Source of the DNA: Cupriavidus gilardii
GTDB taxonomy: Bacteria > Pseudomonadota > Gammaproteobacteria > Burkholderiales > Burkholderiaceae
DNA length: 64,000 nucleotides
Assembly: GCF_008801915.1 (NCBI RefSeq)
Contig: NZ_VZOV01000013.1
Location: 62,001 to 126,000, forward strand
Direction of reading: 5' to 3'
This document shows positions 18,538 to 26,558 of the stretch, in pieces. Both the position numbers and the translations under genes were made by a program. Position 1 is the stretch's first letter. Each line of letters opens with the position of its first letter. The notes below the pieces were generated by a model. The model was not told where the DNA came from and ran no database searches. It saw nothing but the letters and a program-made list of their open reading frames with translations.

Positions 18538-19095
18538 TTACGGGGGGTTGTCCGGAACCGGCTCGCGCAAGGCGAAGGCCCGGCGGCAGCGATGCTCGGC
18601 GCCCTGCCGCTGCAGGCGGCTCTCGAACAGCACGAAGCGCCGCGACAGATAGGGCGGACAGCCCAATTCGCGCTGCGCGGCGAGCCATTCGCGCAGCGGC
18701 GGCTCGGGCGCATGCGGTGCGCAGCGCGCCAGCGTCAGGTGCGGGTGGAAGGGACGCGTTTCCCGCTCGACCCCGGCATCGCTCAGCGCGAGATCGATCG
18801 CGCCATGCAGCGCCAGCAGCGGTTCGGCGGGCGTGACGCCGGCCCACAGGATGCCGCCGCGCCGGCCGAAGCGCCCGACGCCGGCGACCTGCACCGGGAC
18901 CGCAACGGCGGCAATCGTGGCCAGCGCATCGTCGATGGCCACGGCCTGTTCCTCGTCGACCTCGCCGACGAAGCGCAGCGTCAGGTGGACCTGCGCGGCC
19001 GGCGTCGGGCGGATGCCGCGTTCGCGAGGCAGCGTCGCCAGCAGCGAGGCCGCCAGCGCGGGCGGGGTTTCCAGTGCGACGAACAGCCGTGGCAT
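18538..19095 (-). CDS. thpR: RNA 2',3'-cyclic phosphodiesterase (LigT/ThpR)
   Basis: 185 residues of the two-histidine phosphoesterase superfamily. The two catalytic HxTx motifs are HLTLRF (near residue 40) and HLTLAR (near residue 125). It opens RNA 2',3'-cyclic phosphates and may act in tRNA-fragment repair. The ATG at 19095 begins MPRLFVALE, typical for the family; the longer frame upstream is out-of-frame ogt sequence. It lies 50 bp after ogt on the same strand. Confidence 0.88.
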   Translation of the reverse strand: MPRLFVALETPPALAASLLATLPRERGIRPTPAAQVHLTLRFVGEVDEEQAVAIDDALATIAAVAVPVQVAGVGRFGRRGGILWAGVTPAEPLLALHGAIDLALSDAGVERETRPFHPHLTLARCAPHAPEPPLREWLAAQRELGCPPYLSRRFVLFESRLQRQGAEHRCRRAFALREPVPDNPP

Positions 19096-19145
19096 GTCGG
19101 CGGGAGCGTTACGGTTGCGGCGCCGGTAGCGTGATGCGGCTACCG

Positions 19146-19682
19146 TTATGCGGCGGCCGCCAGCGCGTCGCGCAACAGCGGCAGGTGCGGCGCCGCCGCC
19201 GTGCCTTCCAGCCGCAGCAGTGCCTGCTTGCGATCGGTACCGCCGGCATAGCCGGTCAACGCACCGTTGGCGCCCAGCACGCGATGACAAGGCACGATCA
19301 CCGAAATCGGATTGCGCCCGACCGCGCTGCCGACCGCCCGCGCATGGCCGGGCGGCAGGCCCAGCCCCAGGGCCAGCTGCCCATAACTGACGGTCTCGCC
19401 GAAGGGAATCTCGCACAGCGCCTGCCAGACCCGCTGCTGGAACGCGCTGCCAACAAGCCGCAGCGGCACGGTAAAACGCTGCCGGACGCCGGCGAAGTAT
19501 TCGATCAGTTCCTGCGCCGCCTGCTCCAGCAGCCGCGCATGGCGTGCATCGGCGGGGGCGCCGTCGAACGGTCCGGCCGGATGGTATTTCTGGCCGGAGA
19601 AGAACATCCCTGTCAGATAGCCGTCTTCGGCGCGCAACAGCACGTCGCCGAGCGGGCCCGACATCGAACGGTAGTGAATCAT
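19146..19682 (-). CDS. ogt: Methylated-DNA--protein-cysteine S-methyltransferase
   Basis: 178 residues with the acceptor-cysteine motif PCHRVLGANGALTGYAGG and the helix-turn-helix region FQQRVWQALCEIPFGETVSYGQLA. It removes O6-alkylguanine/O4-alkylthymine damage by suicide transfer. Its ATG overlaps the stop of the upstream ada-alkA gene by 4 bases (ATGA), so the two repair proteins are translationally coupled. Confidence 0.93.
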   Translation of the reverse strand: MIHYRSMSGPLGDVLLRAEDGYLTGMFFSGQKYHPAGPFDGAPADARHARLLEQAAQELIEYFAGVRQRFTVPLRLVGSAFQQRVWQALCEIPFGETVSYGQLALGLGLPPGHARAVGSAVGRNPISVIVPCHRVLGANGALTGYAGGTDRKQALLRLEGTAAAPHLPLLRDALAAAA

Positions 19683-21250
19683 GTTGGCTGCTCCTGTGAC
19701 TGTGGACGGCGGGTGCGGCGCGGTACGGCTTGCTTGCCGCCGGCGCCGCCGACGCCCGCCGGTGCGGCGCGCGCGGTCACACGCTCGCGCTCGCGGCCGT
19801 CCTGCAAGTCCTGGTACTGGCGCCACAGATGCATGGCCGCGTAGGCGCGCCACGGCGCCCACTGCGCGGCGTGCCGCAGCATCTCGCCGGTGCGCTCGAT
19901 GCCCAGAACCTTGCGCAGCGCGTAGTCGGTGGCCGGGAACGCATCGGGCCAGCCCAGCGCCCGCATGGCAATGTATTGCGCGGTCCAGTCCCCCACGCCG
20001 TCGATGGTGCATAGCGCCGCAACGGTTTGCGCGGGCTCCACGCCCGGTTCGAGCGACAGCCTGCCATCGACCACCGCCGTGGCGATCGCCTGGATCGCGC
20101 GGGCCTTGGCCTGCGGCACGCCAAGCGCATGGATTTCCGTGACCGGCACCGCGGCCAACGTGGCGGCGCTCGGGAAACAGGCGCGCAACTCGTCCATCGG
20201 CACGGCCAGCGGCGTGCCATGGGCCAGCACCAGCCGATGCAGCATCGCGCGTGCCTGCGCCAGGGAGACGACCTGACCGAGCACTGCGCGCACCGCGATC
20301 TCGAAGCCGTCCACCGTACCCGGCAGCCGCATGCCCGGCATGTCGGCGGCCAGCGCGCCCAGATGGCGGTCGACCACATCGGGCCGGCAACCCAGATCGC
20401 ACAGGCGCCGGACCTTGCCGAGCACCTGCGGAATGGCATGCGCCAGCGAACCGGATAGCGTCACGCGCAGCACGTGGCGCTGCGGGGCCAGTGCCAGCCG
20501 GATCCAGCCGCTGTGCAGCCGTCCGGCCACCTCGATGGCCACGGTGCGTCCGTATTCGCCGCCATGCGCGTCGGGCCGGATCTGCTCGACGCCCGGCACC
20601 GCACGCGCGCCGAGGAACTGCAGCAGCGCGGCCCACGCGAACGGCGGCCGATAGCCGAGCTCGAACACCAGGCGGTCTGCCGGCATGCCCGCCGCGCGCT
20701 TGCGCATCGCGGTCGGGGCGAGGCCATAGCGCGTCTTCAGCACGTCGTTGAAGCGGCGGACGCTGCCGAAGCCGGCCGCGAGGGCCACCTCGGTGACGGG
20801 CAACGCGGTATCGGTCAGCAGCCGCTTGGCCAGCAGCAGGCGCTGCGTCTGCGCGTATTCGACCAGCGAGACGCCGAACTGCGCGGTAAACAGCCGCCGC
20901 AGATGCCGCTCGGTGACGCCGATGCGCGCCGCCAGCTCCGGCACGCCGGCATCGGCGAGGAAGCCCTCGTCGATCAGCGTCGCCGCCGCCTGCGCCAGCC
21001 GCCCGGACAGATCGGCCAGCCCATGTCCCGGAGCGAGCTCTGGCCGGCAACGCAGGCAGGGCCGGTAGCCATGCTTCTCGGCGGCCGCCGCCGTGGCGAA
21101 GAAACTGCAGTTTTCGCGCTTGGGCGTGCGCACCGCGCAGACCGGCCGGCAGTAGATGCCGGTCGACGACACGGCGACGAAAAAGCGCCCGTCGAAGCGG
21201 CGGTCGTGCGAAACCACGGCGCGGTAGCAGGTGTCGGGATCGAGTTCCAT
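19679..21250 (-). CDS. alkA: Ada-AlkA fusion: adaptive-response activator and DNA-3-methyladenine glycosylase
   Basis: 523 residues in three parts. (1) Ada zinc domain with the sensor Cys cluster STGIYCRPVC...NCSFF...CLRC (residues about 30-75). (2) AraC helix-turn-helix (IGVTERHLRRLF). (3) AlkA N-terminal fold and HhH-GPD glycosylase domain with the helix-hairpin-helix (LGVPQAKARAIQAIA), TIDGVGDWTAQYIAMRALGWPDAFPATD including the catalytic Asp. It probably senses methyl phosphotriesters, activates itself plus ogt, and excises alkylated bases. The C-terminal 35 residues are a disordered Arg/Gln-rich tail. Confidence 0.92.
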   Translation of the reverse strand: MELDPDTCYRAVVSHDRRFDGRFFVAVSSTGIYCRPVCAVRTPKRENCSFFATAAAAEKHGYRPCLRCRPELAPGHGLADLSGRLAQAAATLIDEGFLADAGVPELAARIGVTERHLRRLFTAQFGVSLVEYAQTQRLLLAKRLLTDTALPVTEVALAAGFGSVRRFNDVLKTRYGLAPTAMRKRAAGMPADRLVFELGYRPPFAWAALLQFLGARAVPGVEQIRPDAHGGEYGRTVAIEVAGRLHSGWIRLALAPQRHVLRVTLSGSLAHAIPQVLGKVRRLCDLGCRPDVVDRHLGALAADMPGMRLPGTVDGFEIAVRAVLGQVVSLAQARAMLHRLVLAHGTPLAVPMDELRACFPSAATLAAVPVTEIHALGVPQAKARAIQAIATAVVDGRLSLEPGVEPAQTVAALCTIDGVGDWTAQYIAMRALGWPDAFPATDYALRKVLGIERTGEMLRHAAQWAPWRAYAAMHLWRQYQDLQDGRERERVTARAAPAGVGGAGGKQAVPRRTRRPQSQEQPT

Positions 21251-21310
21251 GGCTGCATGCTACCGCTTTCCGCCCCAGCGACCAGCCGGATTCGGACATG
21301 CGAGTCGGCG

Positions 21311-21337
21311 ACGTTCTGCACGTTCTGCACGTTCTGC
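21311..21337. repeat. 3 x 9-bp tandem repeat, with degenerate copies after it
   Basis: ACGTTCTGC occurs three times in a row, then continues as related GTTCGGCACG/GTTCGCCGCG units to about 21380. It sits between the start of ada-alkA and the stop of the LysR gene. Confidence 0.85.
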
Positions 21338-21422
21338 ACGTTCGCCGCGTTCGGCACGCCGCACGTTCGGCACGTCGCCACCTTCGGCCGGGCGCCTGGC
21401 CGGCCCGGCAGGCCGGTCCCCC

Positions 21423-22316
21423 TCAGCGCGACTTGCTCCGCCGCCCGCGCCACTGGCGCGCCGCGATGACGAAGGCCTCGATCAGCGCCGCGGTGGGCGC
21501 ACGCGACAGCGCCGAGGGGCGCGCCAGCACGCCGACCTCGCGATGGATGGGCCGGCCCGGCAACGGCTCGGCCTGCACGTTCGGGCATTGCGCCAGCGGC
21601 AGCAGATCGGCCGGCACGATCGCACAGCCCAGGCCCTGGTCGACCATCTGCAGGATCACCGCGGGCTCGTCGAGCTCCATGCCTTCGTCGACGCGCAGCC
21701 GATGGCGCTTCAGATATCGGTCGACCAGATGCCCGCCGGCCGAATGCCGGTTGTAGCGGATGAAGGGCAGCGCGCCGAGCATCGCCTTGAGCTCCCGCGG
21801 CGCACCGCGCGGTGCGATCGCAACGAAGGGCTCGCTCAGCAACGGCAGCCATTTGAGCTCGGCCGGAATGCCGAGCCGCGGCTTGATCATCACCGCCACT
21901 TCGAGTTCGCGCGCATCGACCTGGGTCAGCAGTTGCGTCGACATGCCGGGCACGATGTTGACGTGGGTCTTCGGGTAATCGGCGCGAAAGCGCTGCATCG
22001 CCTTCGGCAGCAGCGTCGACTGCACGGTCGATACCGCGCCCAGGTCGATCGGCGTCAGCGCGGGGGCCGCATGCGCCTGTCCCTTCATCGACTCGTACAG
22101 CTCGACGAAGCGGACTGCCTCGGGCAGCAGCTTGCGCCCCTGCTCGCTGAGCGTCACCGATTTGCCGGTGCGATCGAACAGCGCGCAACCCAGGTCCTCT
22201 TCCAGCCGCCGTATCTGCGTGCTGACCGCCGACTGCGTCAGCGACAGCCGCACCGCGGCCGCGGAAAACGAAGCCGTCTCGGCGGCGACCAGGAAGGTGC
22301 GGAAGTAGCGGATCAT
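21423..22316 (-). CDS. LysR-family transcriptional regulator
   Basis: 297 residues: N-terminal winged helix (FSAAAVRLSLTQSAVSTQIRRLEEDLGCALFDRT) and a type-2 periplasmic-binding-like effector domain. It is divergent from the VOC-protein gene at 22510 and may control it. The start region is remarkable: four 14-bp repeats place four ATGs before or at the start (see 22309-22364). The chosen ATG at 22316 is the only one that leads into the full protein. Confidence 0.88.
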   Translation of the reverse strand: MIRYFRTFLVAAETASFSAAAVRLSLTQSAVSTQIRRLEEDLGCALFDRTGKSVTLSEQGRKLLPEAVRFVELYESMKGQAHAAPALTPIDLGAVSTVQSTLLPKAMQRFRADYPKTHVNIVPGMSTQLLTQVDARELEVAVMIKPRLGIPAELKWLPLLSEPFVAIAPRGAPRELKAMLGALPFIRYNRHSAGGHLVDRYLKRHRLRVDEGMELDEPAVILQMVDQGLGCAIVPADLLPLAQCPNVQAEPLPGRPIHREVGVLARPSALSRAPTAALIEAFVIAARQWRGRRSKSR

Positions 22317-22364
22317 GGCAAACGGATCATGGCAAACGGATCATGGCAAGCGGATCATCGCAAA
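22309..22364 (-). repeat. 4 x 14-bp repeat forming coupled 5-codon mini-ORFs before the LysR start
   Basis: On the minus strand the unit is ATGATCCGTTTGCC. The ATGs at 22358, 22344 and 22330 each read Met-Ile-Arg-Leu-Pro-stop, with the TGA stop overlapping the next ATG (ATGA). The fourth ATG (22316) opens the LysR protein. This is seen directly; a regulatory effect on translation is inference. Confidence 0.9.
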
Positions 22365-22509
22365 GGGACTATCGGATCCCATCGAAATCTCTGATGCTCA
22401 GCGCCAAAATGATTCGCTTCATATCGCGACTTGCGCTGAGTAGAATTTGCGGGACCATACCACGACAGCGGCGCCGCAGACCGGCGCCGCATTGCAGAAA
22501 GGCCCCGAC

Positions 22510-22932
22510 ATGCAATCCATCCCCCTGTTCCACCTGGCGTTCCCGGTGCACGATCTGGCCGAGGCCCGGCGTTTCTATGGCGAACTGCTCGGCTGCCCCG
22601 AGGGCCGCAGCTCGGATAGCTGGGTCGACTTCAATTTCTACGGTCATCAGGTGGTCGCGCACCTGGCGCCCGAGGAGACCGGGCATCGCTCGACCAGCGC
22701 GGTCGATGGCGACGACGTGCCGGTGCGCCATTTCGGCGCGATCCTGTCGATGGAGCAATGGGAAGCGCTGGCCGACAAGCTGCGCGCGGCCGGCGTCAAG
22801 TTCGTGATCGAACCGCACGTGCGCTTCAAGGGCCAGGTCGGCGAACAGGCCACGATGTTCTTCCTCGATCCGTCGGGCAACGCGCTCGAATTCAAGGCCT
22901 TCGGCGATATCGGCCAGGTGTTTGCGAAGTAA
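22510..22932 (+). CDS. VOC-family (glyoxalase/dioxygenase-like) protein
   Basis: 140 residues with the paired beta-alpha-beta-beta-beta VOC fold. It starts [25 protein letters not shown] and ends with the [14 protein letters not shown] motif, giving His and Glu metal ligands. It may be a small ring-cleavage or lactoylglutathione-type enzyme; the substrate is not identifiable. ATG 22510 fits the fold; the upstream frame is not protein-like. It is divergent from the LysR gene. Confidence 0.82.
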   Translation: MQSIPLFHLAFPVHDLAEARRFYGELLGCPEGRSSDSWVDFNFYGHQVVAHLAPEETGHRSTSAVDGDDVPVRHFGAILSMEQWEALADKLRAAGVKFVIEPHVRFKGQVGEQATMFFLDPSGNALEFKAFGDIGQVFAK

Positions 22933-22987
22933 GAATTGCCGCGCTGCGCTGCGTTTGCAGGCACTGCAACTCCATAGCGCTGCATCG

Positions 22988-23356
22988 CTATAACGACAGG
23001 CCGCCCAGGTGGTCCGCCAGCAGATCGATGAAGGCCCGCGTCTTGGCCGGAATCGCGCGTGCCGCGGGCCATACCGGCTGCACCGGGATCGGCGGCGCCT
23101 CGAAGCGGTCTAGCACGGTCACGAGGCGCCGCTGCTCGAGCAGATGCCGCACCTGCCATAGCGGGCCGAAGCCGATACCGAGGCCCAGCACCACCGCCTC
23201 GTTGACCGCCGCGGTGCTGCCCGCACGCAGCCTGCCCTGGACCGGAAAACGACGCTGCTTGCCGTCGACCAGGAACGGCCAGCGCGCATCGTTGCCGTCG
23301 CCGCTGCGCACGATGCAGCGATGCGCGGCCAGTTCGCGCGGGTGCGCCGGCACGCC
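22988..23356 (-). pseudogene. LysR-type regulator remnant (C-terminal effector half only)
   Basis: Minus-strand codons encode a recognisable LysR effector-domain C terminus (PRELAAHRCIVRSG..., AVNEAVVLGLGIGFGPLWQV, TRAFIDLLADHLGGL). The N-terminal helix-turn-helix and the first half of the effector domain are missing. The homology stops at about 23350-23370, where the oppositely oriented NmrA-like gene begins at once. A deletion through a divergent regulator/target pair explains this best. No frameshift was seen inside the remnant. Confidence 0.7.
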
Positions 23357-24232
23357 GTGGCGCGCCGCGTGCTGGTCGTCGGCGCCGCCGGACGATTTGC
23401 CGGCCTGGTTCCCCAGGCGCTGCGGGACAGCGGCGTGACCGTACGCGGACTGGTCCGCGATGCGGGACGCTCCGCCGTCGCGCTGGCCAATGGCGTCGAC
23501 GAGGTCGCGGTCGGCGATCTGCGCGCGCCCGAAACGCTGGCGGCCGCGCTGGACGGCATCGATGGCGTCTTCTACATCGGCCCCGCCTTCGCGCCGGACG
23601 AATCGCAGCTGGGCGTCAACATGGTCGACGCGGCGCGGCGGGCCGGTGTGCGCCGCTTCGTCTTTTCGTCGGTGATCCAGCCGACCGACGTCACGCTGGC
23701 CAACCACGCCAGCAAGATCCCCGTCGAACAGGCGCTGTTCGATTCGGGCCTGCAGTTCACCGTGCTGCAGCTCGCGAACTTCTACCAGAACCTGCTTGGC
23801 GCGTGGGCCGGCGTCGTGGCCGAGGGGGTCTTCGCCGAGCCCTACCCGGTCGATGTGCCGGTAGCCCGCATCGACTATCGCGATGTCGCGGAAGTCGCGG
23901 CGATGGCGCTGACGACCGATCGGCTGGCGTATGGCTGCTTCGAGCTGGCCGGCGAGCCTGGGCTGACGCGCACGCAGATCGCCGCGATGATGGGCGACGC
24001 GCTGGGACGGCCCATCGCCGCCGGCGAGATCGACTTCGAGCGATGGGCGGCGCGCCTGCCGCTGCGTTACAGCGCGGCGCAATGGGAGCTGCTGCGCAAG
24101 ATCCACGAACACTACGCATCCCATGGATTGCGCGCCAATTCGCTGGTGCTGCAGGCGATCCTTGGGCGGCCGCCGAGGTCGATGCAGGCGTTCCTGCGCG
24201 AACTCGCCGGCAGCACGGCCAGGGCGGCGTAG
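23357..24232 (+). CDS. NmrA-like NAD(P)-binding protein
   Basis: 291 residues of an atypical short-chain dehydrogenase fold. Rossmann motif RRVLVVGAAGRFAGLVPQAL at the N terminus, DLRAPETLAAALDGIDGVFYIGP, and VEQALFDSGLQFTVLQLANFYQN. NmrA/HSCARG-type proteins sense or use NAD(P)H. GTG 23357 would give a normal family N terminus (M-ARRVLVVG), but there is no ribosome site, and it starts inside the LysR remnant; an ATG at 23321 in antisense remnant sequence is the alternative. Expression is doubtful because the native promoter seems deleted. Confidence 0.72.
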   Translation: MARRVLVVGAAGRFAGLVPQALRDSGVTVRGLVRDAGRSAVALANGVDEVAVGDLRAPETLAAALDGIDGVFYIGPAFAPDESQLGVNMVDAARRAGVRRFVFSSVIQPTDVTLANHASKIPVEQALFDSGLQFTVLQLANFYQNLLGAWAGVVAEGVFAEPYPVDVPVARIDYRDVAEVAAMALTTDRLAYGCFELAGEPGLTRTQIAAMMGDALGRPIAAGEIDFERWAARLPLRYSAAQWELLRKIHEHYASHGLRANSLVLQAILGRPPRSMQAFLRELAGSTARAA

Positions 24233-24313
24233 ACAGTTGGCCGCGACGCCGACGCACCGTGCGTTGCGGCCCCGATTTTGAGACACCTTCTGCTTGCCGG
24301 GTGACCCCAGGGA

Positions 24314-24329
24314 CTGTATATTTGTACAG
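24314..24329. promoter_or_regulatory. LexA (SOS) box
   Basis: CTGTATATTTGTACAG is an exact CTGT-N8-ACAG LexA operator, inside a longer perfect dyad GGACTGTA...TACAGTCC (24311-24332). It lies 24 bp before the ATG at 24354, a position that would block the promoter. Confidence 0.8.
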
Positions 24330-24353
24330 TCCTTGATCGCCACGGAGGTAAGC

Positions 24354-24725
24354 ATGTCAATCGCACGAGCCGGCAGCAAGAACGAGGCCCTGCGTCTGCT
24401 GGCCGCCCGTGAGGTTCTGGCGCTGGAGCTGGACTATGAAACGGGTTGGCAGGACGCCGTCGAACTGGGCCGGCTGGGGGAAAAACGCGGCATCCGCGTC
24501 CAGTACCGCGGCCAGGAAAGCATCGCGGTACGCTCGCACGACGCCCTGATCGAAGGGCTCGCCAAACCCAAGACCACCTTCCGTCAGCGCAATCTCTATT
24601 GCCTGTTCGATCTCGGCGCCATTCCAGACCAGCAACTGCACGAGCTGGAAGCGCGCGCCAGCCGCCTCGGCGACTACATCCTCGCCGGTCATCTGCTGCG
24701 CGAGGTCGATGCCTTCTGGCATTGA
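24354..24725 (+). CDS. Small protein of unknown function under a LexA box
   Basis: 123 residues starting MSIARAGSKNEALRLLAARE and ending LLREVDAFWH; no family recognised. It is charged, predicted mostly helical, with no membrane segment or signal and no cysteine cluster apart from a single Cys (LYCLFDLG). GGAGG precedes ATG 24354 at good spacing. The LexA operator immediately upstream implies induction by DNA damage. Candidate roles are damage tolerance or checkpoint, but nothing in the sequence proves one. Monocistronic: both flanking gaps exceed 120 bp. Confidence 0.78.
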   Translation: MSIARAGSKNEALRLLAAREVLALELDYETGWQDAVELGRLGEKRGIRVQYRGQESIAVRSHDALIEGLAKPKTTFRQRNLYCLFDLGAIPDQQLHELEARASRLGDYILAGHLLREVDAFWH

Positions 24726-24739
24726 GACGGCATTGAGAC
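24718..24739. repeat. 2 x 11-bp tandem repeat over a stop codon
   Basis: GGCATTGAGAC occurs twice in a row; the first copy contains the TGA stop of the SOS-box gene. Confidence 0.85.
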
Positions 24740-24984
24740 GCCATCGAGGCGTGACACGGGCGTGACGCAAGCGGGTTCCTGCGACGCCGTGCCGCAGCCT
24801 CTGCAATCTCGCCAAAACCACCGCTTTACCCGAAGATCCACCAAATACTTTCGTGAGGTTTTCGAAAGAAGGCGGTAACCGGGCAACGCACGATGGTGCC
24901 CCCGATCGCGGGCGCGGTTCGTCCAGCGTCAGCCCAGCGAGCGGTAACGATCAGGCCAAAACACAACAGGAGACTCGCGACACC

Positions 24985-25500
24985 ATGTCAGCCAACCTGT
25001 ACGACGCCAAGGAACCGCTGCTGCGCTGTCTGCAAGAGAATCTGGCCGGCTGGCATTCGGCCCTGGACCACGTTCTGTCGCAGTCCGGCATCTCGACCGC
25101 GGAATGGCATCTGCTGCAACACCTGGCACACCGCCAGCGCGTCGAACCGCACCAGCTCACCGCTTCCTGCGCTCTCCCCTGGCTCCAGGCCGAGGAATTC
25201 GAGGCGATGGTCCGCAGCCTGTCGGACCAGGGATGGCTCGAACCCCAGCCCGGCCCGCACGCGGCGCAGCCGATTCCGCTCATCCGCTCGAGCGCCAGCC
25301 ATCGGATGGACAAGCTGGGTCAGGCCATCAAGGCGCTGCAATCGGTCTGGGTCTCGCCGCTGAGCCTGGAAGAGCGCGGCATGATGATCACCTATCTGAC
25401 CAAGATGCAGCGCCAGCTCGAGCGGCTGGCGGCCCGCAACCCGGCGAACCGTGGCAGCGCGACGCGGGGCGCCCCGGACCAGCGGGTGCTGATCCGCTGA
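24985..25500 (+). CDS. MarR-like winged-helix regulator
   Basis: 171 residues resembling MarR regulators: N-terminal dimer helix (LLRCLQENLAGWHSALDHVLSQSGISTAEWHLLQHLAHRQRVEPHQLTA as a region), a recognition helix (LQAEEFEAMVRSLSDQGWLE) and a C-terminal helix. The wing is short. ATG 24985 follows AGGAG at 24969-24973. No adjacent target operon is obvious; the next gene is convergent. Confidence 0.62.
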   Translation: MSANLYDAKEPLLRCLQENLAGWHSALDHVLSQSGISTAEWHLLQHLAHRQRVEPHQLTASCALPWLQAEEFEAMVRSLSDQGWLEPQPGPHAAQPIPLIRSSASHRMDKLGQAIKALQSVWVSPLSLEERGMMITYLTKMQRQLERLAARNPANRGSATRGAPDQRVLIR

Positions 25501-25519
25501 ATTGCCGGCCGCTGCCTGA

Positions 25520-26530
25520 CTACGCTCCAGCGCTGGTGTTGGCGCTGACGCTGGCGTTGGGGCGATACTGCGGCCAGATCGCGCGCGCTTGCGGGCACAC
25601 CGCATTGCGCGGCAACTGCAGCAAGGTCAATCCAAACCGCCCCTCTCCGCTGTCGACCGCTCCCAACGACGCTTCCATCAGCTGACCTGTGGCCGGCGCC
25701 TGGGCAAACCAGTCCGACATCGCCACAAGGCGCTCCTGCACGGCGACAGCCGGCATGACGTCGTTGGACAATTCCATCGCGCGCGGCGTCTCTCGCGCCG
25801 GCACCGCATCCGTATCGATACGCCAGCCCGCCGAACACGCCGTCTCGCTGAGCCAGCTGGCCCGTACCGTCCCGGCCTCGTCGAGCACCAGCACGGCCTT
25901 CTGCGCCGTGCGCGCCAGCCAGCGGCGCGCGGCATGCAGCAGCGGCACCTGCAGTTGCGAGGCAAAGGCCATCAGCACATCGCCATCGACATGACCCGCC
26001 AGGCCGTGCTGGCAAGCGGCGGCCGGCATCGTCAGCCGCGCCGCAAAGCTGTAGGCACGCGCGGCCGGGCTGTCGTCGTCGGCCAGCGAATACAGGCCGG
26101 CTTGCCGGCACTCGAACGCGTCGGTATCGGCATGCTCCGCCCGCATCGCATAGCAGGCGAGCAACCAGGCCTGGACGAAGCGGGCCTCGGACGGGCCCAG
26201 CGCGGCGCGGTGCAGCAGCGTCCAGCCGCCGGTGCCGGTGCGGTACAACACGCCGTCGATATCGCCGAGATCCGCCGGCTGGACCGACACGATCGGATCG
26301 CGGCGGCCCAGGACGACCGCGGCGCCCAGCGCCAGCGCGCCCACGTCGAGCGGTGCGGTCGGCGACGTAGCGCAGGCCGCCTGCAGTGCGGCAATGATCG
26401 GAAAGCAGGGCGGACCAGCCGGCTCGTCGCCGGCCAGTGCCAGATGCGGAGCCCAGCCGTGCGCGCCGGCACCGGGATGTGCAATCCCGGGTGCCGTGCC
26501 GGCAAGGCGGACGCGTTGAAGCTGTTTCAT
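25520..26530 (-). CDS. Hypothetical protein, possibly a degenerate ImmA/IrrE-like peptidase homologue
   Basis: 336 residues, no close family recognised. The middle part (DIDGVLYRTGTGGWTLLHRAALGPSEARFVQAWLLACYAM, then SPAARAYSFAARLTMPA) follows the pattern of ImmA/IrrE proteins, where GW.I.V....ER.RFT.AHELGH is followed by E..A..FAA.LLMP. Here the HExxH zinc motif is replaced by QAWLLACYAM, so it would be inactive as a protease. The C-terminal part could be a GAF-like domain, as in IrrE/DdrO-type regulators. This is a weak, pattern-based reading. Confidence 0.5.
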   Translation of the reverse strand: MKQLQRVRLAGTAPGIAHPGAGAHGWAPHLALAGDEPAGPPCFPIIAALQAACATSPTAPLDVGALALGAAVVLGRRDPIVSVQPADLGDIDGVLYRTGTGGWTLLHRAALGPSEARFVQAWLLACYAMRAEHADTDAFECRQAGLYSLADDDSPAARAYSFAARLTMPAAACQHGLAGHVDGDVLMAFASQLQVPLLHAARRWLARTAQKAVLVLDEAGTVRASWLSETACSAGWRIDTDAVPARETPRAMELSNDVMPAVAVQERLVAMSDWFAQAPATGQLMEASLGAVDSGEGRFGLTLLQLPRNAVCPQARAIWPQYRPNASVSANTSAGA

Positions 26531-26558
26531 GCTCGAACCCTCCGCGCCCGGGCCGGCG

